Below are positions 13,336 through 19,007 of a stretch of 29,490 bases of DNA, piece by piece. Below the pieces are notes generated by a model that did no database searches, was not told the DNA's origin, and was given only the letters and a program-made list of their open reading frames with translations. The first letter of the stretch is position 1, and each line of letters starts with the position of its first letter. The translations under genes were made by a program, and so were the position numbers. The DNA comes from a virus, in the IMG/VR virus record IMGVR_UViG_3300021962_000458, positions 1 through 29,490 of that record; one strand, written 5' to 3'.

Positions 13336-13568
13336 AATCTCGTCTAGAAATCTTGACGAGATTGTGAGCGTTATAACACATTTTACACATATAACGCATA
13401 TATAATATCGTATCTTCAAAATCTCGTCGAGATCGGGCACGAAGCGGTATTGCAATCTCGTCGAGACTATGATAGAATTAACCAATCACACAATCTCGAC
13501 GAGCTTATGTACGACGATTACGATCTCGACTATACGTATAGCAACGATTATGCAGATCTCGACGAGGA
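13336..13568. repeat. cluster of ATCTCG-W-CGAGAT near-palindromes
   Basis: Inverted arms AATCTCGTC (13336-13344) and GACGAGATT (13355-13363) are separated by 10 bases. A perfect ATCTCG-T-CGAGAT lies at 13421-13433. One-mismatch or partial copies lie at 13455-13467, 13493-13505 and 13556-13568, with further half-sites in the coding part to 13620. The even shape suggests an operator or origin-binding site for a dimeric protein. The motif recurs at 14869-14960. Confidence 0.7.
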
Positions 13569-13662
13569 CACGTACTATGAGAATGGTACACGAGATCTAG
13601 ATGACGATTATGCACGCGGCGGGCAAGATTATCAAGATCTTGCATATCGTCACTATGCATGA
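13507..13662 (+). CDS. Asp/Tyr-rich low-complexity protein, 51 aa
   Basis: The ATG at 13507 lies about 30 bases behind a TATGAT box (13469-13474); a TTG at 13450 would extend it to 70 residues. Roughly half of the residues are Asp or Tyr (MYDDYDLDYTY, then ADLDEDTYYENG). The DLDE/DLDD units are written with the same GATCTCGACGA bases that form the palindromic repeats. The ORF could therefore be a real acidic peptide or a by-product of the repeats. Confidence 0.45.
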   Translation: MYDDYDLDYTYSNDYADLDEDTYYENGTRDLDDDYARGGQDYQDLAYRHYA

Positions 13663-13694
13663 TACAATAAATCAATAACACATACGAGATTCTT

Positions 13695-13847
13695 ATGCCT
13701 ACCGCACAGAAACGTAGAGTGATTGTAACTCTAGATATAGACTGCTATGATGATCTAGACCTAGAAGACATCAATTGGCGTGATGTCCTAGATCTGCAGG
13801 GCGATGAGGACGTGCATTCTAGCATCAAGGAGTTTGATCCCTTTTGA
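13695..13847 (+). CDS. small acidic hypothetical protein, 50 aa
   Basis: A basic start (TAQKRRVIVTLDID) runs as a beta strand into an acidic Asp/Leu-rich part (DDLDLEDINWRDVLDL) and ends FDPF. A TACAAT box about 40 bases upstream could serve as its promoter. No motif known to me. It shares the Asp-Leu-Asp wording with the gene before it. Confidence 0.6.
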   Translation: MPTAQKRRVIVTLDIDCYDDLDLEDINWRDVLDLQGDEDVHSSIKEFDPF

Positions 13848-13936
13848 GTACTGTGACAGTTTATAAAGCGGCACACAGGGGCACACAGAGGGTGCTGGCG
13901 ATGTTATATTACATTCGTTCCTGAGTTCTGAACCAA

Positions 13937-14083
13937 ATGTGTGGTCCTATTGAGTATACCTTTGAGGATTATATTAATGAGGCCTCAAGTGAAGAATGGG
14001 ATGAATGGGAAATGAATGCTACCAAACTTGAATTGCCTCTGGATTATTATATTCAGGAGTTCGTTGGTATGCCAGTTGGATAA
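13937..14083 (+). CDS. small acidic hypothetical protein, 48 aa
   Basis: Preceded by TATATT and the leader ACATTCGTTCCTGAG, the second of the three leader families in this window. The product is acidic with Trp (SEEWDEWEMNATKLEL). The C-terminal YYIQEFVGMPVG resembles the YYLREFVS end of the 10463 protein. Confidence 0.6.
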   Translation: MCGPIEYTFEDYINEASSEEWDEWEMNATKLELPLDYYIQEFVGMPVG

Positions 14084-14092
14084 GTGGCACAA

Positions 14093-14127
14093 GGTTGCCT
14101 TGAAGCAACCTGATCTGGGTTTATGTT
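14093..14127 (+). promoter_or_regulatory. hairpin and TATGTT box with TTCGTTC leader
   Basis: GGTTGC (14093-14098) and GCAACC (14105-14110) form a stem. The box TATGTT (14122-14127) and the leader GGTTTCGTTCAAC follow the same plan as at 13937 and 14430. This places the start of the next gene at 14153, not at the ATG inside the -10 box. Confidence 0.48.
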
Positions 14128-14152
14128 GGTTTCGTTCAACACCACAGCACCG

Positions 14153-14356
14153 ATGATTCTCTTCACCGCCACCAACTACGGATGTGTTTTCACTCTCTCC
14201 CAAGAAAATGGGGATGAGTTGTATTATGCTCCGATCTATGCCGATGGTACAGTAAACCTGAAAGAATTCGCCCCAGTGGATATGGATTCTGTGGATATGG
14301 ATGAAATGGAGATCTTTGATATCCGTAACCGCCTTGTGGAAATGTGCCAGGTCTGA
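14153..14356 (+). CDS. small acidic hypothetical protein, 67 aa
   Basis: The start is taken at ATG 14153 in the context ACCGATG, as in many genes to the right; the ATG at 14123 lies inside the -10 box. Beta-rich N part (MILFTATNYGCVFTLSQ) and acidic C part (DMDSVDMDEMEIFDIR). Acidic like its neighbour ardA, but no fold is recognised. Confidence 0.66.
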   Translation: MILFTATNYGCVFTLSQENGDELYYAPIYADGTVNLKEFAPVDMDSVDMDEMEIFDIRNRLVEMCQV

Positions 14357-14368
14357 AACTGGCACACT

Positions 14369-14402
14369 GGGGGTTGCAGGGTCCCCCAAACCCTGCTACA
14401 TT
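14369..14402 (+). promoter_or_regulatory. hairpin-embedded promoter for the ArdA-like gene
   Basis: GGGGG (14369-14373) and CCCCC (14383-14387) enclose a loop that starts with TTGCAG (14374-14379). A 17-base spacer leads to TACATT (14397-14402) with TGC before it. So the -35 lies in the hairpin loop and the -10 is extended. Confidence 0.68.
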
Positions 14403-14429
14403 ACATTCGTACCTGAGGGAACCACCCCA

Positions 14430-14864
14430 ATGTCCATCACCCTGACCGCTTCCTACAAAGAGATGCTCAACGCTGAAACCGTTGAGAAGATTGATGAGTT
14501 GCTGGATGAACAGTATGCTCTGGAAGACATGCTGGAGTTCATTGATGAGTACAATGAGCAAGACTTCGTGTCTTTCTATGAGGAATATGTGCGTTGTGGT
14601 GAGGCAATTGGTTATGAGGCAGTTGATGCCCTGATTGGTGAAATGGGCAGCGTTTGTGATGTTGAGGACTGTGATGAGCGTTATCAGGGTTGCTATGAAA
14701 ATGAGGCAGACTTTGCCGAAGAATTCTATTCTGATCTGTATGATCTTCCCTGTGCAATTGTGGTAGACTGGGAGGCAACTTGGGAGCAGAATCTTCGTTA
14801 TGATTTTACTGCCTGTAATGATGGCACTTCGTATCGTTCGTGCCACATCTTTCGTGATTGCTGA
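14430..14864 (+). CDS. ArdA-like antirestriction protein, 144 aa
   Basis: The start is fixed by the promoter and leader (ACATTCGTACCTGAGG). The protein is very acidic. Its C-terminal half, ECD/ERYQGCYENEADFAEEFYSDLY followed by VDWEATWEQNLRYDF, matches the end of ArdA proteins; the middle (LEFIDEYNEQDFVSFYEEY) fits the central ArdA domain. ArdA is a B-DNA mimic that blocks type I restriction enzymes. It is somewhat shorter than plasmid ArdA (about 165), lacking part of the N-terminal domain. Combined with the phage methyltransferase it indicates strong pressure from host restriction. Confidence 0.76.
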   Translation: MSITLTASYKEMLNAETVEKIDELLDEQYALEDMLEFIDEYNEQDFVSFYEEYVRCGEAIGYEAVDALIGEMGSVCDVEDCDERYQGCYENEADFAEEFYSDLYDLPCAIVVDWEATWEQNLRYDFTACNDGTSYRSCHIFRDC

Positions 14865-14868
14865 TTAA

Positions 14869-14960
14869 AATCTCGTCAAGATATCTCGTCGAGATGTGTG
14901 TGATACATACATCTCGACACACATGACGAGATATATCACACGATGTATAATCTCGTCATG
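14869..14960. repeat. large composite inverted repeat made of ATCTCGTCGAGAT motifs
   Basis: A perfect ATCTCGTCGAGAT lies at 14883-14895, inside a longer structure. ATATCTCGTC (14881-14890) pairs with GACGAGATAT (14925-14934), and ATGTGTGT (14894-14901) pairs with ACACACAT (14917-14924). More half-sites follow at 14871-14876 and 14950-14956. The structure lies between the ArdA-like gene and the tRNA gene. Confidence 0.78.
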
Positions 14961-14968
14961 ATATATGA

Positions 14969-15053
14969 GGGAGCATGGTGGAATCGGTAGACACACCAGA
15001 CTTAAAATCTGTTGACCGTTAAGGTCGTGGGAGTTCAAGTCTCCCTGCTCCTA
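14969..15053 (+). tRNA. tRNA-Leu (anticodon UAA)
   Basis: 85 bases with all arms of a long-variable-loop tRNA. The acceptor GGGAGCA pairs with TGCTCCT (a G-U pair at the end). The anticodon stem CCAGA/TCTGT encloses CTTAAAA with anticodon TAA. A variable arm with GACC/GGTC is present, and the T arm is GGGAGTTCAAGTCTCCC. The 3' CCA is not encoded. tRNA-Leu(UAA) is frequent in T4-like cyanophages, and the AT-rich late genes would use many UUA codons. Confidence 0.95.
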
Positions 15054-15055
15054 TT

Positions 15056-15080
15056 GGGTGATTCGATAACATCATCACCC
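15056..15080 (+). other. hairpin just downstream of the tRNA
   Basis: GGGTGAT (15056-15062) and ATCACCC (15074-15080) form a 7-bp stem 3 bases after the tRNA. There is no T tract, so a processing signal is more likely than a terminator. Confidence 0.55.
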
Positions 15081-15130
15081 ATCATGCGCGAGAACGTTAT
15101 ATAAACTACAAGGTGGATAGGGTAACATAA

Positions 15131-15156
15131 GGCGGGAGTGGTGTCCCGCCTTTTTT
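15131..15156 (+). terminator. rho-independent terminator after the tRNA
   Basis: GGCGGGA (15131-15137) and TCCCGCC (15144-15150) with a 6-base loop, followed by six T. Nothing else is encoded between the tRNA and this terminator. Confidence 0.92.
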
Positions 15157-15158
15157 CT

Positions 15159-15166
15159 TATAAATA
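15159..15166 (+). promoter_or_regulatory. TATAAATA late-promoter consensus without an obvious gene behind it
   Basis: Perfect match to the T4 late promoter, directly after the terminator. Only a 17-codon reading frame follows before stops, so it may make a non-coding transcript or be chance in AT-rich DNA. Confidence 0.45.
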
Positions 15167-15430
15167 AATGCAATTAATTATAATGTGCGAGAGTTCATCC
15201 TATCTCTGGCAAATAAAATAGGAAACAATACATTCGTGACTGATAAGAATATAAAAAACAGGACGATTCCTGATTAGATTCTTGTATTTAAATCTAGTCA
15301 CTTAGGGATCATATCTTTGTGTCTTAAAGTACTTATACTCTCATCTTCATCCTTAGCAAAGCGATTCTAGCAAGATCTTTATACTTTGTCAACCCCCTCT
15401 GTGCCAGTTGGTCTAGTGGCACCATACCCC
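15167..15430. other. apparently gene-free structured stretch
   Basis: No plus-strand frame of credible length. It holds an inverted repeat TGATTAGATT (15271-15280) and AATCTAGTCA (15291-15300), 10 bp with one G-T pair, and a convincing minus-strand promoter at 15364-15392. On the minus strand a 30-codon ORF (15425-15333) exists but begins upstream of that promoter. Confidence 0.5.
15364..15392 (-). promoter_or_regulatory. minus-strand sigma70 promoter of a possible antisense/non-coding RNA
   Basis: On the minus strand, TTGACA (15392-15387), exactly 17 bases, then TAGAAT (15369-15364). Transcription would run left through the structured stretch towards the terminator stem at 15131-15156, which reads as a hairpin on this strand too but with a poor T tract. 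About 200 bases of RNA without a credible ORF. Confidence 0.55.
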
Positions 15431-15459
15431 TTGTGTTCGTGTGGTGTGCGTGCCATACT
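15431..15459 (+). promoter_or_regulatory. TTGTGT-17-CATACT promoter with extended -10
   Basis: TTGTGT (15431-15436), 17 bases, CATACT (15454-15459) preceded by TGC. The leader ACGTTTGTTCCTGAG follows. Same construction as at 16691 and 17657. Confidence 0.6.
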
Positions 15460-15484
15460 ACGTTTGTTCCTGAGAGGCACACCG

Positions 15485-15607
15485 ATGTTTGATGAAATGT
15501 GGCAAGAGATCCAGGATGCCCCTGGTGAGATCTTTGACATTCCCGAACTTCGTGATGAAGAAGATTTCAACATGAATGAATACCTGAACGGTAACTATGA
15601 CTATTGA
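15485..15607 (+). CDS. small acidic protein, 40 aa
   Basis: Start in the context ACCGATG, 25 bases behind the -10 box at 15454. The product (MFDEMWQEIQDAPGEIFDI) is strongly acidic with an Asn/Tyr-rich end. It heads a run of tightly packed genes to 16662. Function unknown. Confidence 0.6.
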   Translation: MFDEMWQEIQDAPGEIFDIPELRDEEDFNMNEYLNGNYDY

Positions 15608-15650
15608 TCTGATCGCTTCAATCGTTGTTCGTTTCTACTTTCACCACTGA
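15597..15650 (+). CDS. possible tiny peptide, 17 aa
   Basis: ATG inside the end of the previous gene; its stop overlaps the next ATG (TGATGA). The peptide MTIDLIASIVVRFYFHH is hydrophobic. It may be a translational bridge that couples the genes on both sides. Weak evidence. Confidence 0.3.
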   Translation: MTIDLIASIVVRFYFHH

Positions 15651-15799
15651 TGACTCTCACCACATTAACATTTGAGGAACTGGATGCGTTGCTGGCGCTG
15701 ATAGAGTTTCATGATGATTGGGATGAGGTTAGTGAAATCGTGGGGTGTAATGTTTCCGCACTCTATGATAAACTCTCTGAAATGCGTGATGAGGTCTGA
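15650..15799 (+). CDS. small helical protein, paralogue-like to the 9864 gene, 49 aa
   Basis: Reads FEELDALLALIEFHDDWDE then VGCNVSALYDKLSEM. This matches the plan of the 67-residue protein at 9864 (EIGVILSALQNL, ENADEN, VPALYNKLYSLWEQM). Overlaps on both sides suggest coupling. Function unknown. Confidence 0.64.
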   Translation: MTLTTLTFEELDALLALIEFHDDWDEVSEIVGCNVSALYDKLSEMRDEV

Positions 15800-16038
15800 T
15801 GCAATTCCAAGTTACTGCAATCGAGTTTGATTTTGATGATAAGTGTCCCTATTGTGGTGATCCTCAATCCCCAGAACACGATGCAGAATGTGATGGATTC
15901 TTGGAGTTTGATTATGTCACTCAAGCAACAATCGGTCAAATCTGGGAGGCAGATGATGAAGATGATCTAATTGAAGAGATCACATCTGCCTACGGTTGGT
16001 GCATCAAATCTATTGATTATCGTCACGTTCTGAAATGA
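15799..16038 (+). CDS. small zinc-binding-type protein, 79 aa
   Basis: ATG overlaps the upstream stop. A possible metal site C16-P-Y-C19-G, H27, C31 lies within the first 31 residues (DKCPYCGDPQSPEHDAEC). An acidic region (WEADDEDDLIEEIT) and a strand follow. Rubredoxin-like knuckle; partner unknown. Confidence 0.68.
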   Translation: MQFQVTAIEFDFDDKCPYCGDPQSPEHDAECDGFLEFDYVTQATIGQIWEADDEDDLIEEITSAYGWCIKSIDYRHVLK

Positions 16039-16208
16039 CTGACCTTCGTTACTCTACAGGCACAGAACTTGAGGAGTTTCTGTATGAGAAGTGCAGGCAA
16101 GATCCTGACCTTCTCGCTACTATCATCAATGAGTATGTGTGCTCTTTGAGTGATAGCAAACTCATTGAACTTGAAGACTTCCTCACCAACAACTTTGGAG
16201 ACGATTGA
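16035..16208 (+). CDS. small helical protein, 57 aa
   Basis: ATGA overlap with the gene before and after. Acidic helices (LEEFLYEKCRQDPDLLATI), two Cys, C terminus FGDD. No motif recognised. Confidence 0.65.
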   Translation: MTDLRYSTGTELEEFLYEKCRQDPDLLATIINEYVCSLSDSKLIELEDFLTNNFGDD

Positions 16209-16477
16209 TGTACCGCACTCTTTCTGAACTTCGTGATTCAATCAACCAAATGATTGATAGACAAGGTGAGGACGCAGTTTGTGCTGCGTTTGTATTCACT
16301 CAAGATGATGTATTTGAGATCGTTGGTGAAAACTGCGATGAAGTGCGTTTCTCCAAAGAACTCACTGAAGATGTGCTCTGTGATGTAGGAGGTTCCGACT
16401 ACATTTACGAACAGATTGGTGAGGTGATTGATGATTCAATCCGTCTCCGTAAGAAACTGCCCCTCTACGCTAACTGA
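16208..16477 (+). CDS. small acidic protein, 89 aa
   Basis: ATG overlaps the previous stop. Helical N part (LSELRDSINQMIDRQGEDA), an acidic middle with three Cys, and a basic C-terminal tail (RLRKKLPLYAN). No family recognised. Confidence 0.66.
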   Translation: MYRTLSELRDSINQMIDRQGEDAVCAAFVFTQDDVFEIVGENCDEVRFSKELTEDVLCDVGGSDYIYEQIGEVIDDSIRLRKKLPLYAN

Positions 16478-16479
16478 TT

Positions 16480-16662
16480 ATGAACCGCTCCGAACTTCAA
16501 GATCAAATGGTTCAGCAAATGCTGGACGATATGGATCTCAAAACAATGACCTGCCTTTGCTATGATTATCTGATGGAGGGTTATGATAAGTATTCTGATG
16601 AAGAATTGACCGAAGAGGTTAATCAATACTATCCTGAACTGCTGGAGGAATCTGCAGACTAA
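16480..16662 (+). CDS. small acidic helical protein, 60 aa
   Basis: The ATG lies 2 bases after the previous stop. Met/Asp-rich helix (QDQMVQQMLDDMDLKTM), then YLMEGYDKYSDEELTEEV. Last gene of the 15485-16662 run. Confidence 0.65.
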   Translation: MNRSELQDQMVQQMLDDMDLKTMTCLCYDYLMEGYDKYSDEELTEEVNQYYPELLEESAD

Positions 16663-16690
16663 GACAGTTGGACAGGTGGCACACACCCCC

Positions 16691-16719
16691 TTGTGCTGCC
16701 CCCTGATCCGTGCCATACT
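16691..16719 (+). promoter_or_regulatory. TTGTGC-17-CATACT promoter, hairpin upstream
   Basis: TTGTGC (16691-16696), 17 bases, CATACT (16714-16719) with TGC before it. The -35 sits in the right arm of an imperfect GGCACACA/TTGTGCTGCC hairpin. Confidence 0.62.
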
Positions 16720-16740
16720 GATTACATCAACAGGAAACCG

Positions 16741-17637
16741 ATGAAGAACCTCCACCAAGAGCACCCCGAAGACACCATCCTCACGGGTGACCTGAGCGTG
16801 CTGGACTGGTTCGTGACGCCTGGCACCCTGAGCGTTAAGATCGACGGAGCACCCGCAATCGTGTGGGGGATTGATCCTGCGACTGGTACGTTCTTCGTGG
16901 GCACCAAAGCAGTCTTCAACAAAAAGAAGATTCGTATTGCACACAATCATCAGGAGATTGATCAACACTATGAGGGCAACGTTGCAGACATTCTGCACAC
17001 TTGCTTTGACATTCTGCCCCGTACTGAGACAATCTATCAGGCAGAGTTCATCGGGTTCGGTGGATCTGATGAGTACAAATCCAACCTGATTACGTATCAG
17101 TTCCCTGAGATTGTCACTCAAACTATTATCATCGCACCCCATACCTGCTATTATGCTGAGCACGATCTTCGTGATGCTGTTGCTATGCCTGACCGTGCTA
17201 CGTGGAATGACACTGACACGATCAAATTCGTGAAACCTGATGCCTACATTCTGCACAATCAGGAATCGTTCGCTGATGTTCAAGAGGTATGCAACTTCGC
17301 CCGCCAGATGTCAACCACCGTACAGTTCGTGACTAATGCACAAGCGGCAAAGATTAAAGTTGCAATTAACGCCTGCATCCGCGAACAGCGTGAGGTTGAG
17401 GATGTTGCATTTGATTGTGACCCTAACCTGATTCGTTTGTGGAAGTTGGTGAAGTCAATCAAAGAGGATTGCCTATTCTTGTGCCGCAATAATGGTCCTG
17501 CAGCATACATCGGGCAGGATCGGATTGATGCCGAAGGTTACACAATGACCAATGAGTTTGGTATGTTCAAACTGGTCAATCGTGAGGTATTCTCCTACCA
17601 TAATTTCAACAGCGGGCGCTTTCAGTGTGCCGCCTGA
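16741..17637 (+). CDS. ligase-fold nucleotidyltransferase-like protein, 298 aa
   Basis: Start in ACCGATG after its own promoter. K33-I-D-G in LSVKIDGAPAIVWG is motif I of covalent nucleotidyltransferases (DNA/RNA ligases, capping enzymes), where Lys forms the AMP adduct. GTFFVGTKAVFN resembles motif III and YQAEFIGFG an acidic motif IIIa or IV. TIKFVKPDAY with two Lys could be motif V. No OB-fold or adenylation accessory domain is evident. It may seal or tag nucleic acid; the substrate is not readable. Codon use begins to shift to C-ending codons here. Confidence 0.68.
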   Translation: MKNLHQEHPEDTILTGDLSVLDWFVTPGTLSVKIDGAPAIVWGIDPATGTFFVGTKAVFNKKKIRIAHNHQEIDQHYEGNVADILHTCFDILPRTETIYQAEFIGFGGSDEYKSNLITYQFPEIVTQTIIIAPHTCYYAEHDLRDAVAMPDRATWNDTDTIKFVKPDAYILHNQESFADVQEVCNFARQMSTTVQFVTNAQAAKIKVAINACIREQREVEDVAFDCDPNLIRLWKLVKSIKEDCLFLCRNNGPAAYIGQDRIDAEGYTMTNEFGMFKLVNREVFSYHNFNSGRFQCAA

Positions 17638-17650
17638 TGTAGTGTCACAA

Positions 17651-17685
17651 GGGGGGTTGTGCTGCCCCCCATCCCGTGCCATACT
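17651..17685 (+). promoter_or_regulatory. hairpin-embedded promoter for the HNH gene
   Basis: GGGGGG (17651-17656), loop TTGTGCTG (17657-17664) and CCCCCC (17665-17670). TTGTGC in the loop is the -35, 17 bases follow, then CATACT (17680-17685) with TGC. The leader ACGTATGTTCCTGAGG comes next. Confidence 0.72.
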
Positions 17686-17712
17686 ACGTATGTTCCTGAG
17701 GGATTCGCCCTT

Positions 17713-18135
17713 ATGACAACACTTGCTCAGCAGATGAAAGAGAAGTTCTTTGCCGAAGGGCACGAACTTCCTGACTGCGTCAATCACGGTTGCGACCGTA
17801 AAGTATTAGTTCGTGAGTGGAAGTACTGGTCATTCAAGTCTGAATGTTCCCGTTGTACTGATGCTCGCAAAAAGGGTAAAACCATACCTGGCGTTACAAT
17901 TCACAAAAAGAACTTTTGTGAGAATGTAGACGGTCAATTGGGTTGGGTTTGCCCTGTCCCCCGCGATGGATGGGTTGGGTTTGAGAATAGTTTGGACCTG
18001 GACCACATTGACGGCGATCACCACAACAATGTGCCCGCCAATGTCAAGACCTACTGCAAACTCTGCCACGGCAAAAAGTCACTGATCAACGGTGATTGCA
18101 ACAGTAACAAACAATCCCGCCGCACGATTGACTGA
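17713..18135 (+). CDS. HNH endonuclease, 140 aa
   Basis: The start ATG 17713 fits the promoter. The C-terminal half has the HNH core: LDLDHIDGDHHNN, then NVKTYCKLCHGKKS, with catalytic His, Asn and a Cys pair for zinc. The N-terminal part has two more Cys pairs (CVNHGC and CSRC) that may form a separate zinc knuckle. It may be a free-standing homing nuclease or a DNA nicking enzyme. Intact length, ATG-overlapping membrane gene behind it. Confidence 0.85.
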   Translation: MTTLAQQMKEKFFAEGHELPDCVNHGCDRKVLVREWKYWSFKSECSRCTDARKKGKTIPGVTIHKKNFCENVDGQLGWVCPVPRDGWVGFENSLDLDHIDGDHHNNVPANVKTYCKLCHGKKSLINGDCNSNKQSRRTID

Positions 18136-18251
18136 TGAAAGTTCTCACCTTCGCCTTTACCCTGATGCTAGGATGGGCGGCGATTCGTGCAATGGACACC
18201 ATTGCCTACATTGAAACGACAGATCCTACTCCATCCCTGCAGGCACAATAA
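18135..18251 (+). CDS. small single-TM protein, 38 aa
   Basis: ATG overlaps the HNH stop (TGATG). One hydrophobic segment (VLTFAFTLMLGWAAIRAM), then a short polar tail. Ends just before a terminator. Confidence 0.55.
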   Translation: MKVLTFAFTLMLGWAAIRAMDTIAYIETTDPTPSLQAQ

Positions 18252-18259
18252 CTTTAATC

Positions 18260-18284
18260 AGGGCGCAATCCGCGCCCTTTTTTT
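18260..18284 (+). terminator. rho-independent terminator
   Basis: AGGGCGC (18260-18266), loop AATCC, GCGCCCT (18272-18278) and a run of T. Marks the left end of the GC-rich micro-gene array. Confidence 0.92.
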
Positions 18285-18462
18285 ATACTTTTCTTTTTTT
18301 TTATTTCATGGCAGGGGGCGTGGCGACCGTTTTCGTCATCAGGGCTACCCCGCCCCTCCTTCGCTTGTGTCCGTATTATACGCATCAGGATGCCCGCAAA
18401 ACCTGCATCGTGTGCCACTTTTCGGACTGTCCATGAACCCGTCCGCTGACCCGCTCATGCCC

Positions 18463-18492
18463 TATACTGATCTCAGTTCACAAGGCAACCCA
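18463..18492 (+). promoter_or_regulatory. TATACT box and CTCAGTTCAC leader
   Basis: TATACT (18463-18468) followed by GATCTCAGTTCACAAGG, first copy of the third leader family. Between the terminator at 18284 and this box about 180 bases hold no gene I can support. Confidence 0.6.
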
Positions 18493-18732
18493 ATGCGCCT
18501 CAAGCAAGTGACCACCACCAGCACCGAAGTGGAACTGGCAGACGGCACCTGCGTGCTGTTCTCCTACCAGACCCCTGTCGCCGCCCTGGTGCCTGGCAAG
18601 GGTTGGATTCGCACCGCCACCAAGTGGAGCGTGACCACCTCTAAGCACATTAACCGCTGGCTAGCAGAGAACTGCGGCGGTGAAGTGGCAACCGTGCCAC
18701 AATGGGAACTGGACCAACTGGTGGCGTTCTGA
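18493..18732 (+). CDS. small hypothetical protein, 79 aa
   Basis: Start fixed by the leader. A beta-rich N part (LKQVTTTSTEVELADGTCVLF), then TPVAALVPGKGWIRT and TKWSVTTSKHINRWL. I recognise this layout from small phage proteins in which a strand-rich domain ends with a helix, but it has no known function. Codons end mostly in C or G, unlike the left part of the window. Confidence 0.72.
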   Translation: MRLKQVTTTSTEVELADGTCVLFSYQTPVAALVPGKGWIRTATKWSVTTSKHINRWLAENCGGEVATVPQWELDQLVAF

Positions 18733-18746
18733 GGGGCGCCACCCCC

Positions 18747-18774
18747 TATAATTCTCTCACACACAATCAACCCG
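18747..18774 (+). promoter_or_regulatory. TATAAT box and TCTCTCAC leader
   Basis: TATAAT (18747-18752) follows the GGGGCGCCACCCCC hairpin-like stretch behind the previous stop. Leader TCTCTCACACAC. Confidence 0.6.
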
Positions 18775-18909
18775 ATGCGCTTCGAAGTTCGTTACAGGAC
18801 CCCCTACGGTTCGCAGCAGTGGCGTTCACAATTCTTCTCAACCCGTGAGGAGGCACAGCGTATGGTAGAATTCTACCGTTCCTGCGGTTCCCCCGCTCAC
18901 ATCGCCTGA
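18775..18909 (+). CDS. very small basic/aromatic protein, 44 aa
   Basis: Start in CCGATG. MRFEVRYRTPYGSQQWRS is a beta-hairpin-like start, followed by a helix TREEAQRMVEFYRSCG. This is the beta-beta-alpha plan of many small cyanophage proteins. Own promoter. Confidence 0.62.
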   Translation: MRFEVRYRTPYGSQQWRSQFFSTREEAQRMVEFYRSCGSPAHIA

Positions 18910-18915
18910 CCTGCT

Positions 18916-19002
18916 ATGCTGACTGGCGTGTTCTTCCTGATCGGTTATGCTATGGGGGCAGGACACCTCCTGCTCCTACAGCGCCTTCTCAACCGCCGCT
19001 GA
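18916..19002 (+). CDS. tiny membrane peptide, 28 aa
   Basis: The ATG lies 6 bases after the previous stop, inside the TGCTATGCT stretch that would be a -10 box in the sister cassettes. A hydrophobic segment (GVFFLIGYAMGAGHLLLL) is followed by a basic end. Probably translated by coupling. Modest evidence. Confidence 0.42.
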   Translation: MLTGVFFLIGYAMGAGHLLLLQRLLNRR

Positions 19003-19007
19003 CGTGC

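Noticed and set aside
14190-14846. 218-codon minus-strand ORF
   Set aside because: Opposite the ArdA-like gene and the gene before it; rich in His/Pro/Ile as expected from the complement of acidic codons.
13336-14960. Repeats as a CRISPR array
   Set aside because: Units are 13-base near-palindromes with irregular spacing, no constant spacers and no cas genes.
15159-15166. TATAAATA as promoter of a structural gene
   Set aside because: No coding frame follows; listed only as a site with low confidence.
15333-15425. 30-codon minus-strand ORF
   Set aside because: Its ATG lies upstream of the -35 of the minus-strand promoter, so that transcript would lack the start.
16465-17283. 272-codon minus-strand ORF
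   Set aside because: Shadow of the ligase-like gene and its neighbour; residue pattern patchy, no motif, no minus-strand promoter.
18285-18462. ORF running through 18187-18492 in frame with the gene at 18493
   Set aside because: The terminator at 18260-18284 and the promoter and leader at 18463 separate it; the upstream residues look like non-coding translation.
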